64,000 nt of DNA from Duganella levis (GCF_009857605.1 NZ_WWCT01000004.1:124001-188000), one strand, 5' to 3'. Positions 1 through 8,811 are shown, counted from the first letter of the stretch. The notes: generated from the sequence alone by a model not told the origin. Made by a program: numbers and translations.

Positions 1-175
1 ACGCACCGGCACCACCGGCCAGGTCAAAATCCTGCCGCAGATAATGTACAGTGCCAAGTTATACTTCACTGCCAGCAAGCAGCTGGACCGCAAGACCAGC
101 GAGCGCATCGCGAACGCGCTGTTCTCGCTGGAAAAAAAAGGTGAACTGGAAAGGCTGATGCACAAATGGGATTGA
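1..175 (+). CDS. Periplasmic amino-acid-type substrate-binding protein, C-terminal fragment
   Basis: This is the last 57 codons of a gene cut by the left edge, read in the frame that begins at base 2 and ends at TGA 173-175. The tail (GQVKILPQ, then GELERLMHKWD) closely parallels the C-terminus of the next gene (GKVKILPA, then GELAKLLKKWD). The two are therefore tandem paralogues of the extracellular solute-binding family 3 fold. Its last 10 bases overlap the start of the next gene, which suggests translational coupling. The ligand cannot be told from this fragment. Confidence 0.6.
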   Translation, partial: RTGTTGQVKILPQIMYSAKLYFTASKQLDRKTSERIANALFSLEKKGELERLMHKWD

Positions 176-945
176 AGGCGCCAACACGATGGCAAGCACG
201 ACTGCTATTCAGCGGCGCACTGCTGTGCGCGCCGTTGGCGTGGGCGCAGCCGACCGTGCTGAAGGTGGTGGCGCAGGAGGGCACCGAGCCCAAGTTCATC
301 CCGGCCGGCATCGGCCGCGTGGTCGGCCTGTGCGTCGATCTGTACCGCGCCATCGAGCGGGTCGATCCCAGCCTGCAATTTGTCGGCGACCAGCAATGGC
401 TGCCGCTGCTGCGCGCGCATTCCGAACTGGCGAGCCACCAGCACGACGCCTTGTGCGCCGTCCAGCGCACCGACGAGCGTACCCACCAGTATGTCTTCCT
501 TGATCCGCCGCTGTTCCAGTTCCGCTACCAGCTGGTGGCGCGCGCCGATGATCCGGCCGTCATCACCAACTGGGACGATGTGCGCAAGCTTGGCGCGCAA
601 GGCGTGATCCTGACCAACCGTGGCTACACCACGCCGGAAATGCTGGAACGGATCGGCGGCCTGCGGGTGGATTCCAGCGCCACCAGCCCGGCCATCAACC
701 TGCACAAGCTGGTGGCGGGACGCGGCCGCTTCTTCCTGCACCGCGCACCCGGCATGCAAGGCTTTATCGACCGCGCCGGCGTGGCCGGCAAGGTCAAGAT
801 CCTGCCAGCGGTGATGGCCACCACCGATGTCTACATGGCCATGGGCACCCACGTCGATCCGGCCGTACGGCTGCGCGTGCAGCGCGCGGTCGAGCAGCTG
901 GACCGCAGCGGCGAACTGGCCAAGCTGCTGAAGAAGTGGGACTGA
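166..945 (+). CDS. Transporter substrate-binding-domain protein (SBP family 3-like)
   Basis: A 259-residue secreted protein. A basic N-terminus and hydrophobic stretch end at ALCAPLAWAQ (about residue 28), a typical Sec signal. The mature part has the small two-lobe binding-protein layout of family 3, with FQFRYQLVARADD near the middle and the GELAKLLKKWD tail. ATG at 166 lies inside the previous gene, so the two are probably translated together. No permease or ATPase gene is adjacent, so it may serve a distant transporter or act as a sensor. Ligand unknown. The family call is from fold-level resemblance, since conserved residues are few. Confidence 0.65.
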   Translation: MGLKAPTRWQARLLFSGALLCAPLAWAQPTVLKVVAQEGTEPKFIPAGIGRVVGLCVDLYRAIERVDPSLQFVGDQQWLPLLRAHSELASHQHDALCAVQRTDERTHQYVFLDPPLFQFRYQLVARADDPAVITNWDDVRKLGAQGVILTNRGYTTPEMLERIGGLRVDSSATSPAINLHKLVAGRGRFFLHRAPGMQGFIDRAGVAGKVKILPAVMATTDVYMAMGTHVDPAVRLRVQRAVEQLDRSGELAKLLKKWD

Positions 946-951
946 GCAGCC

Positions 952-1797
952 TTATTCGCCTAGCCAGCGGGCGCTGCCTGCCACCCGTATCGAACTCCCC
1001 TGCTCGGCCGGAATCTGCACTTGCAGATGACAAGGCGCCCCCATGTCCTCGCCCTGGATGATGTCGATCGCGCCGCCGTGCGGCCAATCGAGATCGCGCA
1101 GATAGCCGGCCAGTGCCGCCGCCGCCGCGCCGGTGGCCGGGTCCTCATACACGCCACCCGACGCGAACGCATTGCGCGCATGGAAGCGCTGCGGCGTTTC
1201 CGCATAGATCAGCGAGATGGTGGCAAAACCATAGCGGCGCATCAGCTCGCGGCCGGCGGCCAGTTCGTAGCGCATGGCGCGCAGCTTGTCGCGGCTTTTC
1301 AACGCCAGGATCAGATGGTGCGCGCCGCCATTCGCCACCGCTGGCGGAATGCGGTCGTCCAGGTCGGCCAGCGTATAGCCGAACAGCGCCAGCGCCTCCT
1401 GCACCAGCGCCGGCGTCGCGGGCGAACTATGCGTGGCCGGCGATTGCAGCGCCGCATGCGCGCCATCGGCGTGCGCGCGGCCTTCCACCGTCACCCGCGT
1501 GTGATTGGTGGTCAGCGGAAAAATGCCGTCACCATTCTGCTGCGCCAGCACGGCGCCCAGCGCGATCGTCGCGTGGCCGCAGAACGGCACTTCGCCGTCC
1601 GGCGAAAAATAGCGCACGCGCCAGCCGTCTTCATGCGGCGCGGCAAACACGGTTTCCGAGTAGCCCATCTCGGCGGCGATCCGCTGCATCGCCGGCTCTT
1701 CCGGCAGCGCCGCGCGGATCATCACGCCGGCCGGATTGCCGCCCTGCGCGCCAGCGGTAAAAGCTGCAACTTTGTGAACTTTGGTAATCGTCTGCAT
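952..1797 (-). CDS. PhzF family isomerase-like protein
   Basis: A 281-residue protein of the PhzF phenazine-biosynthesis / diaminopimelate-epimerase-like fold. Family marks are visible in order: the N-terminal FTAGAQGGNPAGV, the SETVF motif carrying the acidic catalytic residue of PhzF, PFCGHATIALG, and EDPATGAAAAALAGYL near the C-terminus. The start at 1797 is chosen because GGAGAC lies 5-10 bases upstream. The ORF extends 15 codons further but without a ribosome site. No phenazine genes are nearby, so this is likely one of the many PhzF-like proteins of unknown substrate. It diverges from the S9 peptidase gene. Confidence 0.8.
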   Translation of the reverse strand: MQTITKVHKVAAFTAGAQGGNPAGVMIRAALPEEPAMQRIAAEMGYSETVFAAPHEDGWRVRYFSPDGEVPFCGHATIALGAVLAQQNGDGIFPLTTNHTRVTVEGRAHADGAHAALQSPATHSSPATPALVQEALALFGYTLADLDDRIPPAVANGGAHHLILALKSRDKLRAMRYELAAGRELMRRYGFATISLIYAETPQRFHARNAFASGGVYEDPATGAAAAALAGYLRDLDWPHGGAIDIIQGEDMGAPCHLQVQIPAEQGSSIRVAGSARWLGE

Positions 1798-1895
1798 GTT
1801 GTCTCCTGGCTTGGAAAGTTGCGGATACTTGATTGACAGCAATGAGGGATGTGGCCACTATCGTTGTTTTCACTGACTTTATTACCGAACTCGCC

Positions 1896-4007
1896 ATGAC
1901 TATACCGCGACTTTCCGTTCTTGCCTTCATCATTTCGGCCCAGTTGACTTGCGCCGCGCTCGCCGCCGACGCGGTCCCGGCCAAGCACGCCATCACCCAC
2001 GAAGACGTCTGGCTGATGAAGCGCGTCGGCGCGCCGCAGCCGAGTCCAGACGGCCGCTGGGCCGTGTTCTCCGTCACCGATCCGGCCTACGACAGCAAGG
2101 AACAATGGTCGGACCTGTGGATCAAATCGCTGACCGACGACATGCCGGCGCGCCGCCTGACTTTCAGCAAAGGCGGCGAAGGTTCGGTCAACTGGTCGCC
2201 AGACAGCAAGCAACTGATCTTCATCGCCAAGCGCGACGGCGACGACGCCGGCCAGATCTACCGCATCGACGTTGCCGGCGGCGGCGAAGCCCAGCGCCTG
2301 ACCACGCTGACGCTGGGTGCGCGCACGCCGAAGTTCAGCCCTGACGGCAAGCAGATCCTGTTCGTCAGCGATATCTTCCCCGGCAACGGCAACGAAGACG
2401 ACGTCAAGAAAACCGCCAAGGAACGCAAGGACCGCAAATACTCGGCGCGCGCCTACGAAAGCTTCCCTCCCCGCTACTTCGACAAATGGCTGGACGATAA
2501 ACAAGTACGCCTCTTCGTGATGGACGCCGCCACGGGCGCCAAGCCGCGCGACCTGCTGAGCGGCAGCAAGCTGGCGGCGCTGCCGGGCTTCGGCGGCGGC
2601 CAGGGCGACGAAGGCCAATCGCTGGACGCGATCTGGGCGCCGGACGGCAACAGCATCGTGTTCTCGGCCTCGACCAATCGCGACGAACAGGCGCGCAACG
2701 CGGCCTACACCCAACTGTTCAGCGTGCCGGTGACAGGCGGCGACGCCACCCAGCTGACTGCGGACAAGCACAGCTACAACAACCTGAAATTCAGCGCCGA
2801 CGGCAAGACCCTGTTCACGTTGACCGAAGCGGAAGAAGCCGGCAAGGTGTACGACGTCAGTCGCCTGGCAAGCTTCGCCTGGCCGATCGCCAGCGCCACG
2901 CCGAAGATCCTGACCGCGTCGCTGGACCGTTCGATCACGCGCTACGCGCTGCCGGCTGGCAGCAACCGCGTCGTGTTCAGCTTCGAGTACGCCGGGCTGG
3001 AGCAGCTCCACTCGATCAACTATGCCGGCGGCGACCTGCGCGACGAAGCTTCGCTGCCGACCGGCAGCATCAACTCTTTGAACGCCGGCGGCAAGGCTGT
3101 GGTGGGCGTGTGGGAATCGGCGATCAATCCGCCCGAGGTGTACGCCTTCGGCAACGGCGCGCCGAAGCGCCTGACCGCCTTCAACACCGCGCGCGCTTCC
3201 AGCATCGACTGGCAGGCGCCGGAACACTTCTGGTTCAAGGCCAGCGACGGCCACATGATCCACAACATGCTGATCAAGCCGGCCAACTTTGATCCGGCCA
3301 AAAAGTATCCGCTGTTCGCGGTGATCCACGGCGGCGCCGCGAATATGTGGCGCGACCAGTTCGTGCTGCGCTGGAACTACCACCTGCTGGCCCAGCCCGG
3401 CTACGTGGTGCTGCTGACCGACTACAAAGGCTCGACCGGCTACGGCGAAGAATTCGCCCGCGCCATCCAGGGCGATCCGCTGAAAGGTCCGGCCGACGAA
3501 ATCAACGAAGCGGTCGATGAAGCCGTCAAAAAATACAGCTATATCGACGGCAGCAAACTGGCGGCCGGCGGCGCCAGCTACGGCGGCCACCTGGCCAACT
3601 GGCTGCAAGCCACCACCACGCGCTACAAGGCCATCATCTCGCACGCCGGCGAAATGGACCTAGTGATGCAATGGGGCAGCAGCGACAGCATCTGGGGGCG
3701 CGAGGTCAACAGCGGCGGCCCGGTCTGGGGCGACAAGGCCGTGTGGCGCGAACAAAGCCCTGTGCTACAAGGCGGCAACCACGCCAAAGGCACCGGCTTC
3801 ACGACGCCGATCCTGATCTCGGTGGGCGAGCTGGACTACCGCGTCCCGGCCAACAACGCCCTGATGAACTTCGCCACGCAGCAGCGCCTGAATGTCCCAA
3901 GCAAGCTGCTGGTCTTCCCCGACGAAAACCACTGGATCCTCAAAGGCGAAAACAGCCGCTACTTCTACAACGAAGTCCACGGCTGGCTGGCCAAATACCT
4001 GAAATAA
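1896..4007 (+). CDS. S9 family (prolyl oligopeptidase-like) secreted peptidase
   Basis: A 703-residue exported serine peptidase. Starting at ATG 1896 gives a clean signal peptide ending LTCAALAADA (about residue 27); an upstream in-frame TTG at 1833 would bury it. Residues about 40-440 form a beta-propeller with repeated SPDGK-type blades. The C-terminal alpha/beta hydrolase domain carries GGASYGGHL with the nucleophile at about Ser561, Asp647 in GELDYRVP and His679 in DENHWI, the order of the S9 triad. It probably cleaves oligopeptides in the periplasm. It is transcribed alone, and a REP-like palindrome begins 3 bases after its stop. Confidence 0.88.
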   Translation: MTIPRLSVLAFIISAQLTCAALAADAVPAKHAITHEDVWLMKRVGAPQPSPDGRWAVFSVTDPAYDSKEQWSDLWIKSLTDDMPARRLTFSKGGEGSVNWSPDSKQLIFIAKRDGDDAGQIYRIDVAGGGEAQRLTTLTLGARTPKFSPDGKQILFVSDIFPGNGNEDDVKKTAKERKDRKYSARAYESFPPRYFDKWLDDKQVRLFVMDAATGAKPRDLLSGSKLAALPGFGGGQGDEGQSLDAIWAPDGNSIVFSASTNRDEQARNAAYTQLFSVPVTGGDATQLTADKHSYNNLKFSADGKTLFTLTEAEEAGKVYDVSRLASFAWPIASATPKILTASLDRSITRYALPAGSNRVVFSFEYAGLEQLHSINYAGGDLRDEASLPTGSINSLNAGGKAVVGVWESAINPPEVYAFGNGAPKRLTAFNTARASSIDWQAPEHFWFKASDGHMIHNMLIKPANFDPAKKYPLFAVIHGGAANMWRDQFVLRWNYHLLAQPGYVVLLTDYKGSTGYGEEFARAIQGDPLKGPADEINEAVDEAVKKYSYIDGSKLAAGGASYGGHLANWLQATTTRYKAIISHAGEMDLVMQWGSSDSIWGREVNSGGPVWGDKAVWREQSPVLQGGNHAKGTGFTTPILISVGELDYRVPANNALMNFATQQRLNVPSKLLVFPDENHWILKGENSRYFYNEVHGWLAKYLK

Positions 4008-4009
4008 AC

Positions 4010-4100
4010 TCCGGGGTCAGGTCCGGCATTCAGACACGAACTCGGCTCTAGCTCGGTGCTATGGCTGGGCTCGTGTCCAAGTGCCGGACCTGACCCCGGA
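4010..4100. repeat. REP-like 91-bp imperfect palindrome
   Basis: Bases 4010-4028 are a perfect inverted copy of 4082-4100 (19 bp each, TCCGGGGTCAGGTCCGGCA). Inside, GACACGA at 4033-4039 pairs with TCGTGTC at 4071-4077. The whole can form a long cruciform or RNA hairpin between the convergent stops of the S9 peptidase and the phosphoesterase. It has no T-run, so it is not a standard terminator but could protect the 3' ends. The form fits a REP-type dispersed intergenic element. Copy number in the genome cannot be judged from this window, and I saw no second copy here. Confidence 0.6.
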
Positions 4101-4116
4101 TTATGACCCCGGATTA
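4091..4116. repeat. Perfect 13-bp tandem duplication
   Basis: TGACCCCGGATTA occurs twice head-to-tail (4091-4103 and 4104-4116). The first copy is the end of the right arm of the adjacent palindrome. The second runs up to the stop codon of the phosphoesterase gene. It looks like a slippage or insertion-footprint duplication. Confidence 0.75.
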
Positions 4117-6264
4117 TTAGTTGAAGCTCAGTGCGCTGCTGCTGGCGTTGCTGAGCTTCTGCGCTTTCAGGTCGATCGTGAAGTGGTCGCTTGGCTTGCC
4201 GGAGCCCAGGCCTTTCAAGATCGCGAACACTTGCTTGAACTGCGACTGGAACGCCACCTGCACCGGGTTCTGGTCCGACAGTTGATCGCCGATCTTGACG
4301 ATCGCCGCCGGCGATGCCGGGAAGGCGTTCATCAGCACCTTGTACTGCGCCACCCGCTCCGCGCCCATGTCGCGCAAGGCCAGTTCTCCGGCGTACACCG
4401 TGCGGTGGAAGTCGCCATAAAATTCATAGGCGCTGATCTTGGCGAAGTCGGCCAGCTTGAGGTTGGCGGCGGCAGCCACTTGCTCGGCCTTGGCGGTGGC
4501 CGTGGCCCAGTCGGCCGTCAGCTGGCTGGCGGCCACGCTGTCGCCCGACGCCGTGCCCTTGGCGGCGCAAGTTGCGGTGATCGGCAGCACCGACGGGTTG
4601 TCCTTCAGCTGCGCCAAGGTAACCTTGGTTTGCAGCTGCGACAAAATCAGCATCTGGCGCGCATCCAGCGACATCGCCGCTTCCTTCATTTCGCACGGCC
4701 AGTAGTCGCTCATGAAGCGCAGCCGCGACAGTTCGCCGAAATAGGTGCGGGTAAATTCGCCATACGATTTGCTGTCGAGGATGCTGCGGTTCCAGCGCTT
4801 GGCGACGTCGCCGGCGGCGGTGCTGCCTTGCAGGTAGTCATATTCCACCTGGTACAGCGGGAACAGTTCGTTGTGGCGCGCCACGCTGTTCAGGCCCACG
4901 GTCTGCACGTCGATCACGTCCTTGCTCTGGTAGCTGACGATCTTGTACGCAGCACCAAACACCGCCAGCGACGGCGACTGCACGTTGACCAGGTAGTTGC
5001 CGGCGCTGTCCTTGTAGTCGTTGCTGCCGTTGAAGTGCATGTGGCCGCCGATGTGCAGCGGCAGGCCGGTCGCCGCCAGCGCGGCGGTGGTGGCCGCCGC
5101 CGGCATGCGCGTCACCTGGAACGCACCCGACTTGAACACGGCTTTCATCGCATCGGTCTGGTTGGCGTAGAAGTCCATGGTCGGATAGTGCGAGAACGCC
5201 ATCAGCTGCTTGCCCTGCGCCTTGGCGCGCGCGGCCACCGATTTGATCCATTCCATCTGGTGGATCTTGTGGGTCTGCACTTTGTTCCAGCCGGCGTCGC
5301 CGGCGTTGTCGAAGCCTTTGAAGGCGGTCGGGTTGGCCGGATCGAAGTTGGCGTTCGGCACGTGCACATTGGCGTCCAGCGCCAGCAGCCACACGCCTTT
5401 GACCGGTTCCACCAGGTAGCTGGCGTCGATGATATTGGCGCAGCGGCTGTAGGTCTTGCCGGCTACCTTGTACTTGCCGCCCTCGCCTTCGCTGCAAATT
5501 TCGAACTTGCGCTTGCTCAGGTCGGCCGCTGCGGCGGCAGCGTCGTAGCTGTACTTGCCGTCGGCGTAGGTGGTGAACGGGGTTTCCCAGTAGACGTCGT
5601 TCTTGTTCGGCGCATAGCCAAACTCGGCCAGTTTGGTTAGCAGCTTGTCGTAGCCCTGCTCCATCAGCTGGTTGGTGCACACCACGGTCGGATCCTTGGC
5701 CTTGCAGGCGGCGTTGTTGACGGCGTAGATTTTCTGTTCCTTGCCATCCTTGGTCAGGAAGTCGTTCTTGCCAGCTTCGTCGTCGTCGAACGGTTCGTTC
5801 GGGTCGTGGTTGCCGGGGGCGATGAAGAAGCGCATGCCCTTGGCCTGGTATTCGTGCAGGATGTCGGTCAGGCCGTCGATGTTGATCGGCTGGGCGTCGT
5901 CCGAGATGTCGCCCGGCAGCGCCACCAGGCGCAGGCCTTTGCTGTAGGCGTCATCCAGCGCGGCGCGGAAGGCGAAGTAGTTTTCGTTGAACAGCCGCGT
6001 CGAGGTCAGCTGCGCGTACATGGTGCGGATGGTGGCGTTCTTGCCATCCTTGGTTGGAATGCCGGCGAACTGCGTGCTTTTCAGATCGCCGTAGATGTTC
6101 TCGAAGTGGACGTCGCTCATGAAGGCGACCGCAGTCTGGTTGACCGTGTCGGCCGGCTGGGTGGCGGCAGCGGGTTGGCTGTCGCTACCGCAGGCGGCCA
6201 GCAGCGCGGAAGTGGCAACCGCGGCAGCAGCCGCAAGGGCCGCCGCAGGCAAGGCATAACGCAT
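4117..6264 (-). CDS. Calcineurin-like metallophosphoesterase lipoprotein
   Basis: A 715-residue exported phosphoesterase. The start at 6264 has GGAG 6 bases upstream and gives a lipoprotein signal with lipobox LLAAC (about residues 21-25). The metal-binding motifs appear in family order: SDVHFEN (DxH), LPGDISDD (GD), APGNHDPNE (GNHD), FSHYP and GGHMHF (GHxH), all within the first about 430 residues. The rest is a long unassigned C-terminal region. It is probably anchored on the periplasmic side of a membrane and hydrolyses phosphate esters; the substrate is unknown. A possible LacI-type operator lies 71-84 bases upstream of the start. Confidence 0.85.
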   Translation of the reverse strand: MRYALPAAALAAAAAVATSALLAACGSDSQPAAATQPADTVNQTAVAFMSDVHFENIYGDLKSTQFAGIPTKDGKNATIRTMYAQLTSTRLFNENYFAFRAALDDAYSKGLRLVALPGDISDDAQPINIDGLTDILHEYQAKGMRFFIAPGNHDPNEPFDDDEAGKNDFLTKDGKEQKIYAVNNAACKAKDPTVVCTNQLMEQGYDKLLTKLAEFGYAPNKNDVYWETPFTTYADGKYSYDAAAAAADLSKRKFEICSEGEGGKYKVAGKTYSRCANIIDASYLVEPVKGVWLLALDANVHVPNANFDPANPTAFKGFDNAGDAGWNKVQTHKIHQMEWIKSVAARAKAQGKQLMAFSHYPTMDFYANQTDAMKAVFKSGAFQVTRMPAAATTAALAATGLPLHIGGHMHFNGSNDYKDSAGNYLVNVQSPSLAVFGAAYKIVSYQSKDVIDVQTVGLNSVARHNELFPLYQVEYDYLQGSTAAGDVAKRWNRSILDSKSYGEFTRTYFGELSRLRFMSDYWPCEMKEAAMSLDARQMLILSQLQTKVTLAQLKDNPSVLPITATCAAKGTASGDSVAASQLTADWATATAKAEQVAAAANLKLADFAKISAYEFYGDFHRTVYAGELALRDMGAERVAQYKVLMNAFPASPAAIVKIGDQLSDQNPVQVAFQSQFKQVFAILKGLGSGKPSDHFTIDLKAQKLSNASSSALSFN

Positions 6265-6299
6265 ACAAAACTCCATCAGGCTGGTTGAAAACCGGCGAA

Positions 6300-6348
6300 T
6301 TGTCACATTAGCAAATGACAAGCTGATTACATTTTGGAAGCGCTCCCA
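6300..6348. promoter_or_regulatory. Two inverted repeats upstream of the phosphoesterase
   Basis: TTGTCA at 6300-6305 and TGACAA at 6316-6321 form a 6-10-6 inverted repeat. TGGAAGCGCTCCCA at 6335-6348 is a near-palindrome centred on CG, the shape typical of LacI-family operators. Both lie between the MFS stop and the phosphoesterase start, so they most likely control the latter. No LacI gene is in the window. Confidence 0.35.
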
Positions 6349-6352
6349 CTTT

Positions 6353-7660
6353 TTATGCGGCCTTGGCCTGGACCGGCGCAGCGGCGCTGGCGGCGGCCGG
6401 TTTGCGGATGATCCAGACCATGGCGGCCGCCACCAGGCAGGCGGCGCCGGCAGCGAACAGCGCCGGGTCATAGGTCAGCAGCAAAGTGCGCACGCGGCCG
6501 GCGCCATAGGCGGCCACCGCCGCGCCCAGCTGGTGAGCGGCGAAGATCCAGCCGAACACCATGCCGGCCTTCTCCTTGCCGAAGGTGGCGGCGGTCAGGC
6601 GCACGGTCGGCGGCACGGTGGCGATCCAGTCAAGCCCGTAGAACATGGCGAAGACCGACAGGCCGTACAAGGTGAATTCCGAATATGGCAGCCACAGCAG
6701 CGACAGCCCGCGCAGGCCGTAGTACATGAACAGCAGCTTGCGGTTGTCATAGCGGTCCGACAGCCAGCCGGAAGCGATGGTGCCGACCAGGTCGAACGCG
6801 CCCATCATCGCCAGCACCGAGGCGGCTGGCACCGGGCCCAGGCCGGCGTCGCCGCACAGCGAGATGAAGTGGGTCTGGATCAGGCCGTTGGTGCTGAGGC
6901 CGCAAATGAAGAAGGTGCCGGCCAGGACCCAGAACACGCGGTGCTGCGCGGCCTCGGCCAGCACCTTGAACGGCGTGGCGAAGGTGATGCGCATGGCCGG
7001 TGCGCCCGTCGCTACCGGCGTGCCGGGCGCGGCGCCGAACGGCGTCAGGCCGACGTCGGATGGCCGGTTGCGCATCAGCAGGAACACCGCCACCGCCACC
7101 AGCGCGCAGGCGCTCAGCACCGGCAGCACCGCCAGCCGCCAGCCGAAGTGCTCCACCAGCCACGCGCCCACCGGCAGGAAGATCAGCTGGCCGGTGGCGG
7201 AGCTGGCGGTCAGCAGGCCGACCACCAGGCCGCGATGGCTGTCGAACCAGCGGTTCGATACCACGGCGCTGAGCACCAGCGCGGTCAGCCCCGAGCCAAC
7301 GCCGAGCATCACGCCCCAGAACAGCACCAGGTGCCAGAACTGGGTCATCTGCGTGGCCAGCGCCATGCCGGCCGCCACCAGCGTCAGCGCCGTGACCACC
7401 ACGTTGCGCACGCCGAAGCGCTCCATCAGGATGGCGGCGAACGGTCCCATCAGGCCGAACAGGGCGAAGCGCAAGGCCAGCGCGGACGAGATCTGCTCGA
7501 CGTCCCAGCCGAATTCCTTGGACAGCGGCTGCAGCAAAGCGCCCGGCAGCCCCAGCGCCGCCGACGAGCTCAGAGCGGTCAGGAACGTCAGGGCGACGAT
7601 CACCCAGGAAAAGTGCAGGCCACGGCGGTGCAGCCAATTGGATAACGGTTGTGCAAACAT
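6353..7660 (-). CDS. MFS transporter
   Basis: A 435-residue major facilitator with about 12 hydrophobic segments, beginning WVIVALTFLTALSSSAALG. The loop after helix 2 reads MERFGVRN and the mid-protein loop reads GWLSDRYDNRKLLFMYYGLRG, the D-R-x-x-R/K pattern of MFS loops 2-3 and 8-9. The start at 7660 has GAGGAT 4-9 bases upstream and is preferred over an in-frame TTG at 7679-7677. It resembles the monocarboxylate/oxalate-type MFS group, but the substrate is not evident. It ends 88 bases before the phosphoesterase start on the same strand. An AT-rich tract with ATGATCAT (about 7714-7721) lies upstream and may hold its promoter. Confidence 0.82.
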   Translation of the reverse strand: MFAQPLSNWLHRRGLHFSWVIVALTFLTALSSSAALGLPGALLQPLSKEFGWDVEQISSALALRFALFGLMGPFAAILMERFGVRNVVVTALTLVAAGMALATQMTQFWHLVLFWGVMLGVGSGLTALVLSAVVSNRWFDSHRGLVVGLLTASSATGQLIFLPVGAWLVEHFGWRLAVLPVLSACALVAVAVFLLMRNRPSDVGLTPFGAAPGTPVATGAPAMRITFATPFKVLAEAAQHRVFWVLAGTFFICGLSTNGLIQTHFISLCGDAGLGPVPAASVLAMMGAFDLVGTIASGWLSDRYDNRKLLFMYYGLRGLSLLWLPYSEFTLYGLSVFAMFYGLDWIATVPPTVRLTAATFGKEKAGMVFGWIFAAHQLGAAVAAYGAGRVRTLLLTYDPALFAAGAACLVAAAMVWIIRKPAAASAAAPVQAKAA

Positions 7661-7916
7661 CAGATCCTCGCAAGGCAATGCGCGCCGGCAGCACGCTGGC
7701 GTTCATTTTAAATGATGATCATAATGAATACAACCAAAACCGCATGCCACGGCAGCGCCGCCGCTCAACTGTTGTGCTGCCAGCACCTTTCTTGACGCGC
7801 AAGCGTCCTTATAGCATCATTGGCAATGTAGCTGCATCGCACCGATGACCGGTCCGGAAATCGATTGAATTAACGTCTGGCGCTCAAGCAACAGATCTGC
7901 CTCACTAAGGAACACC

Positions 7917-8804
7917 ATGCCCGCCGTTACCGTTCTCATTCCGGCCCATAATGCAGCCGCCACGCTGGCGCAGACATTAGACAGCCTGGTGCTCCAGACT
8001 TACCGCGATTTCGACGTTCTGATCGTCAACGACGCCTCCGCCGACAACACCGCCGAGATTGCACTCGGCTACCGCGCGCAGCTGGCGCTCGAGGTGCTGA
8101 CGCTGACGGAAAACGCCGGCGTCGCCGGCGCCCTGAACCAGGGCCTGGCGCGGATTCAATCACCTTACATCGCCCGCCTCGATGCCGATGACATGGCGTT
8201 TCCGCAGCGGCTGGAACGCCAGGTCGCGTTCATGGAAGCCAATCCGGACATCGCCGTCTGCAGCAGTTCGATGGAGATGTTTTTTGACGACGGCCAGGCC
8301 ACCGAAATACTGTCCAAGCCGCAGCACGACGCCGCCATCAAGACCGCGCTGCTGCAATACTCGGCCATGTCGCACGGCGCCTCGACCTTCCGCAAAAGCT
8401 TTTTTGACGACGTCGGCGTGTTCGACACGCGGGTCGATTTTGCCGAAGACTACGATCTGTGGACCCGCGGCGCGCTGCTCGGCAAACGCTACACCAACCT
8501 GCCGGAGCCGCTGACGCGCTACCGCCGCCACGCCAATTCGGTCAGCGTGCAGAAGATGCAGTTGCAGTACCAGCGTGACCTGGTGATCAAGCGCAAATAT
8601 ATTACGGCCCTGCTGGACGGCGACCCGCCCGACCACCTGGCCGAGTTTTTCTCCCTGATGACCTCATTCTCCAGCCTGGACGTGGCAATTACCGTTGTTG
8701 AGCAATCGCTGCCGTTGCTGCTGAAACTGGGCCGCCGGATGCCGGATCAAGCCCTGTTTGCCGAGATCGTCTCCAAGTGCGTCGGCCGCCACCTGCGTAA
8801 TTAG
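7917..8804 (+). CDS. Family 2 glycosyltransferase (GT-A fold)
   Basis: A 295-residue cytoplasmic enzyme that should transfer a sugar from a nucleotide donor. The N-terminus VTVLIPAHNAAATLAQTLDSL is the nucleotide-binding start of GT2 enzymes. VNDAS and the metal-binding RLDADDMAFP (about residues 88-97) are standard, and FAEDYDLWTR near residue 180 is the acceptor-side ED motif. No membrane segments. It is followed 7 bases later by a sugar-nucleotide aminotransferase on the same strand, so they probably act on one glycan. Donor and acceptor cannot be named. Confidence 0.87.
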   Translation: MPAVTVLIPAHNAAATLAQTLDSLVLQTYRDFDVLIVNDASADNTAEIALGYRAQLALEVLTLTENAGVAGALNQGLARIQSPYIARLDADDMAFPQRLERQVAFMEANPDIAVCSSSMEMFFDDGQATEILSKPQHDAAIKTALLQYSAMSHGASTFRKSFFDDVGVFDTRVDFAEDYDLWTRGALLGKRYTNLPEPLTRYRRHANSVSVQKMQLQYQRDLVIKRKYITALLDGDPPDHLAEFFSLMTSFSSLDVAITVVEQSLPLLLKLGRRMPDQALFAEIVSKCVGRHLRN

Positions 8805-8811
8805 AAAACTG

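Noticed and set aside
952-1797. Phenazine biosynthesis
   Set aside because: The PhzF-like gene is alone. No other phz genes are present, and most PhzF homologues outside such clusters have other, unknown roles.
1722-3644. Long minus-strand frame opposite the S9 peptidase
   Set aside because: Shadow of a high-GC coding region. The plus strand has a signal peptide, propeller repeats and the complete catalytic triad.
4081-5640. 519-codon open frame opposite the phosphoesterase gene
   Set aside because: It has no recognisable motif and runs antisense through the conserved metal sites of the minus-strand enzyme. It begins inside the palindromic repeat.
6300-6330. Pho box for the phosphoesterase gene
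   Set aside because: TGTCA elements are present but arranged as an inverted repeat, not as the direct 11-bp-spaced CTGTCAT repeats that PhoB needs.
7651-7848. 65-codon frame in the gap before the glycosyltransferase
   Set aside because: It starts with GTG inside the MFS coding sequence, has no ribosome site, and its translation shows no domain. The region is more likely promoter DNA.
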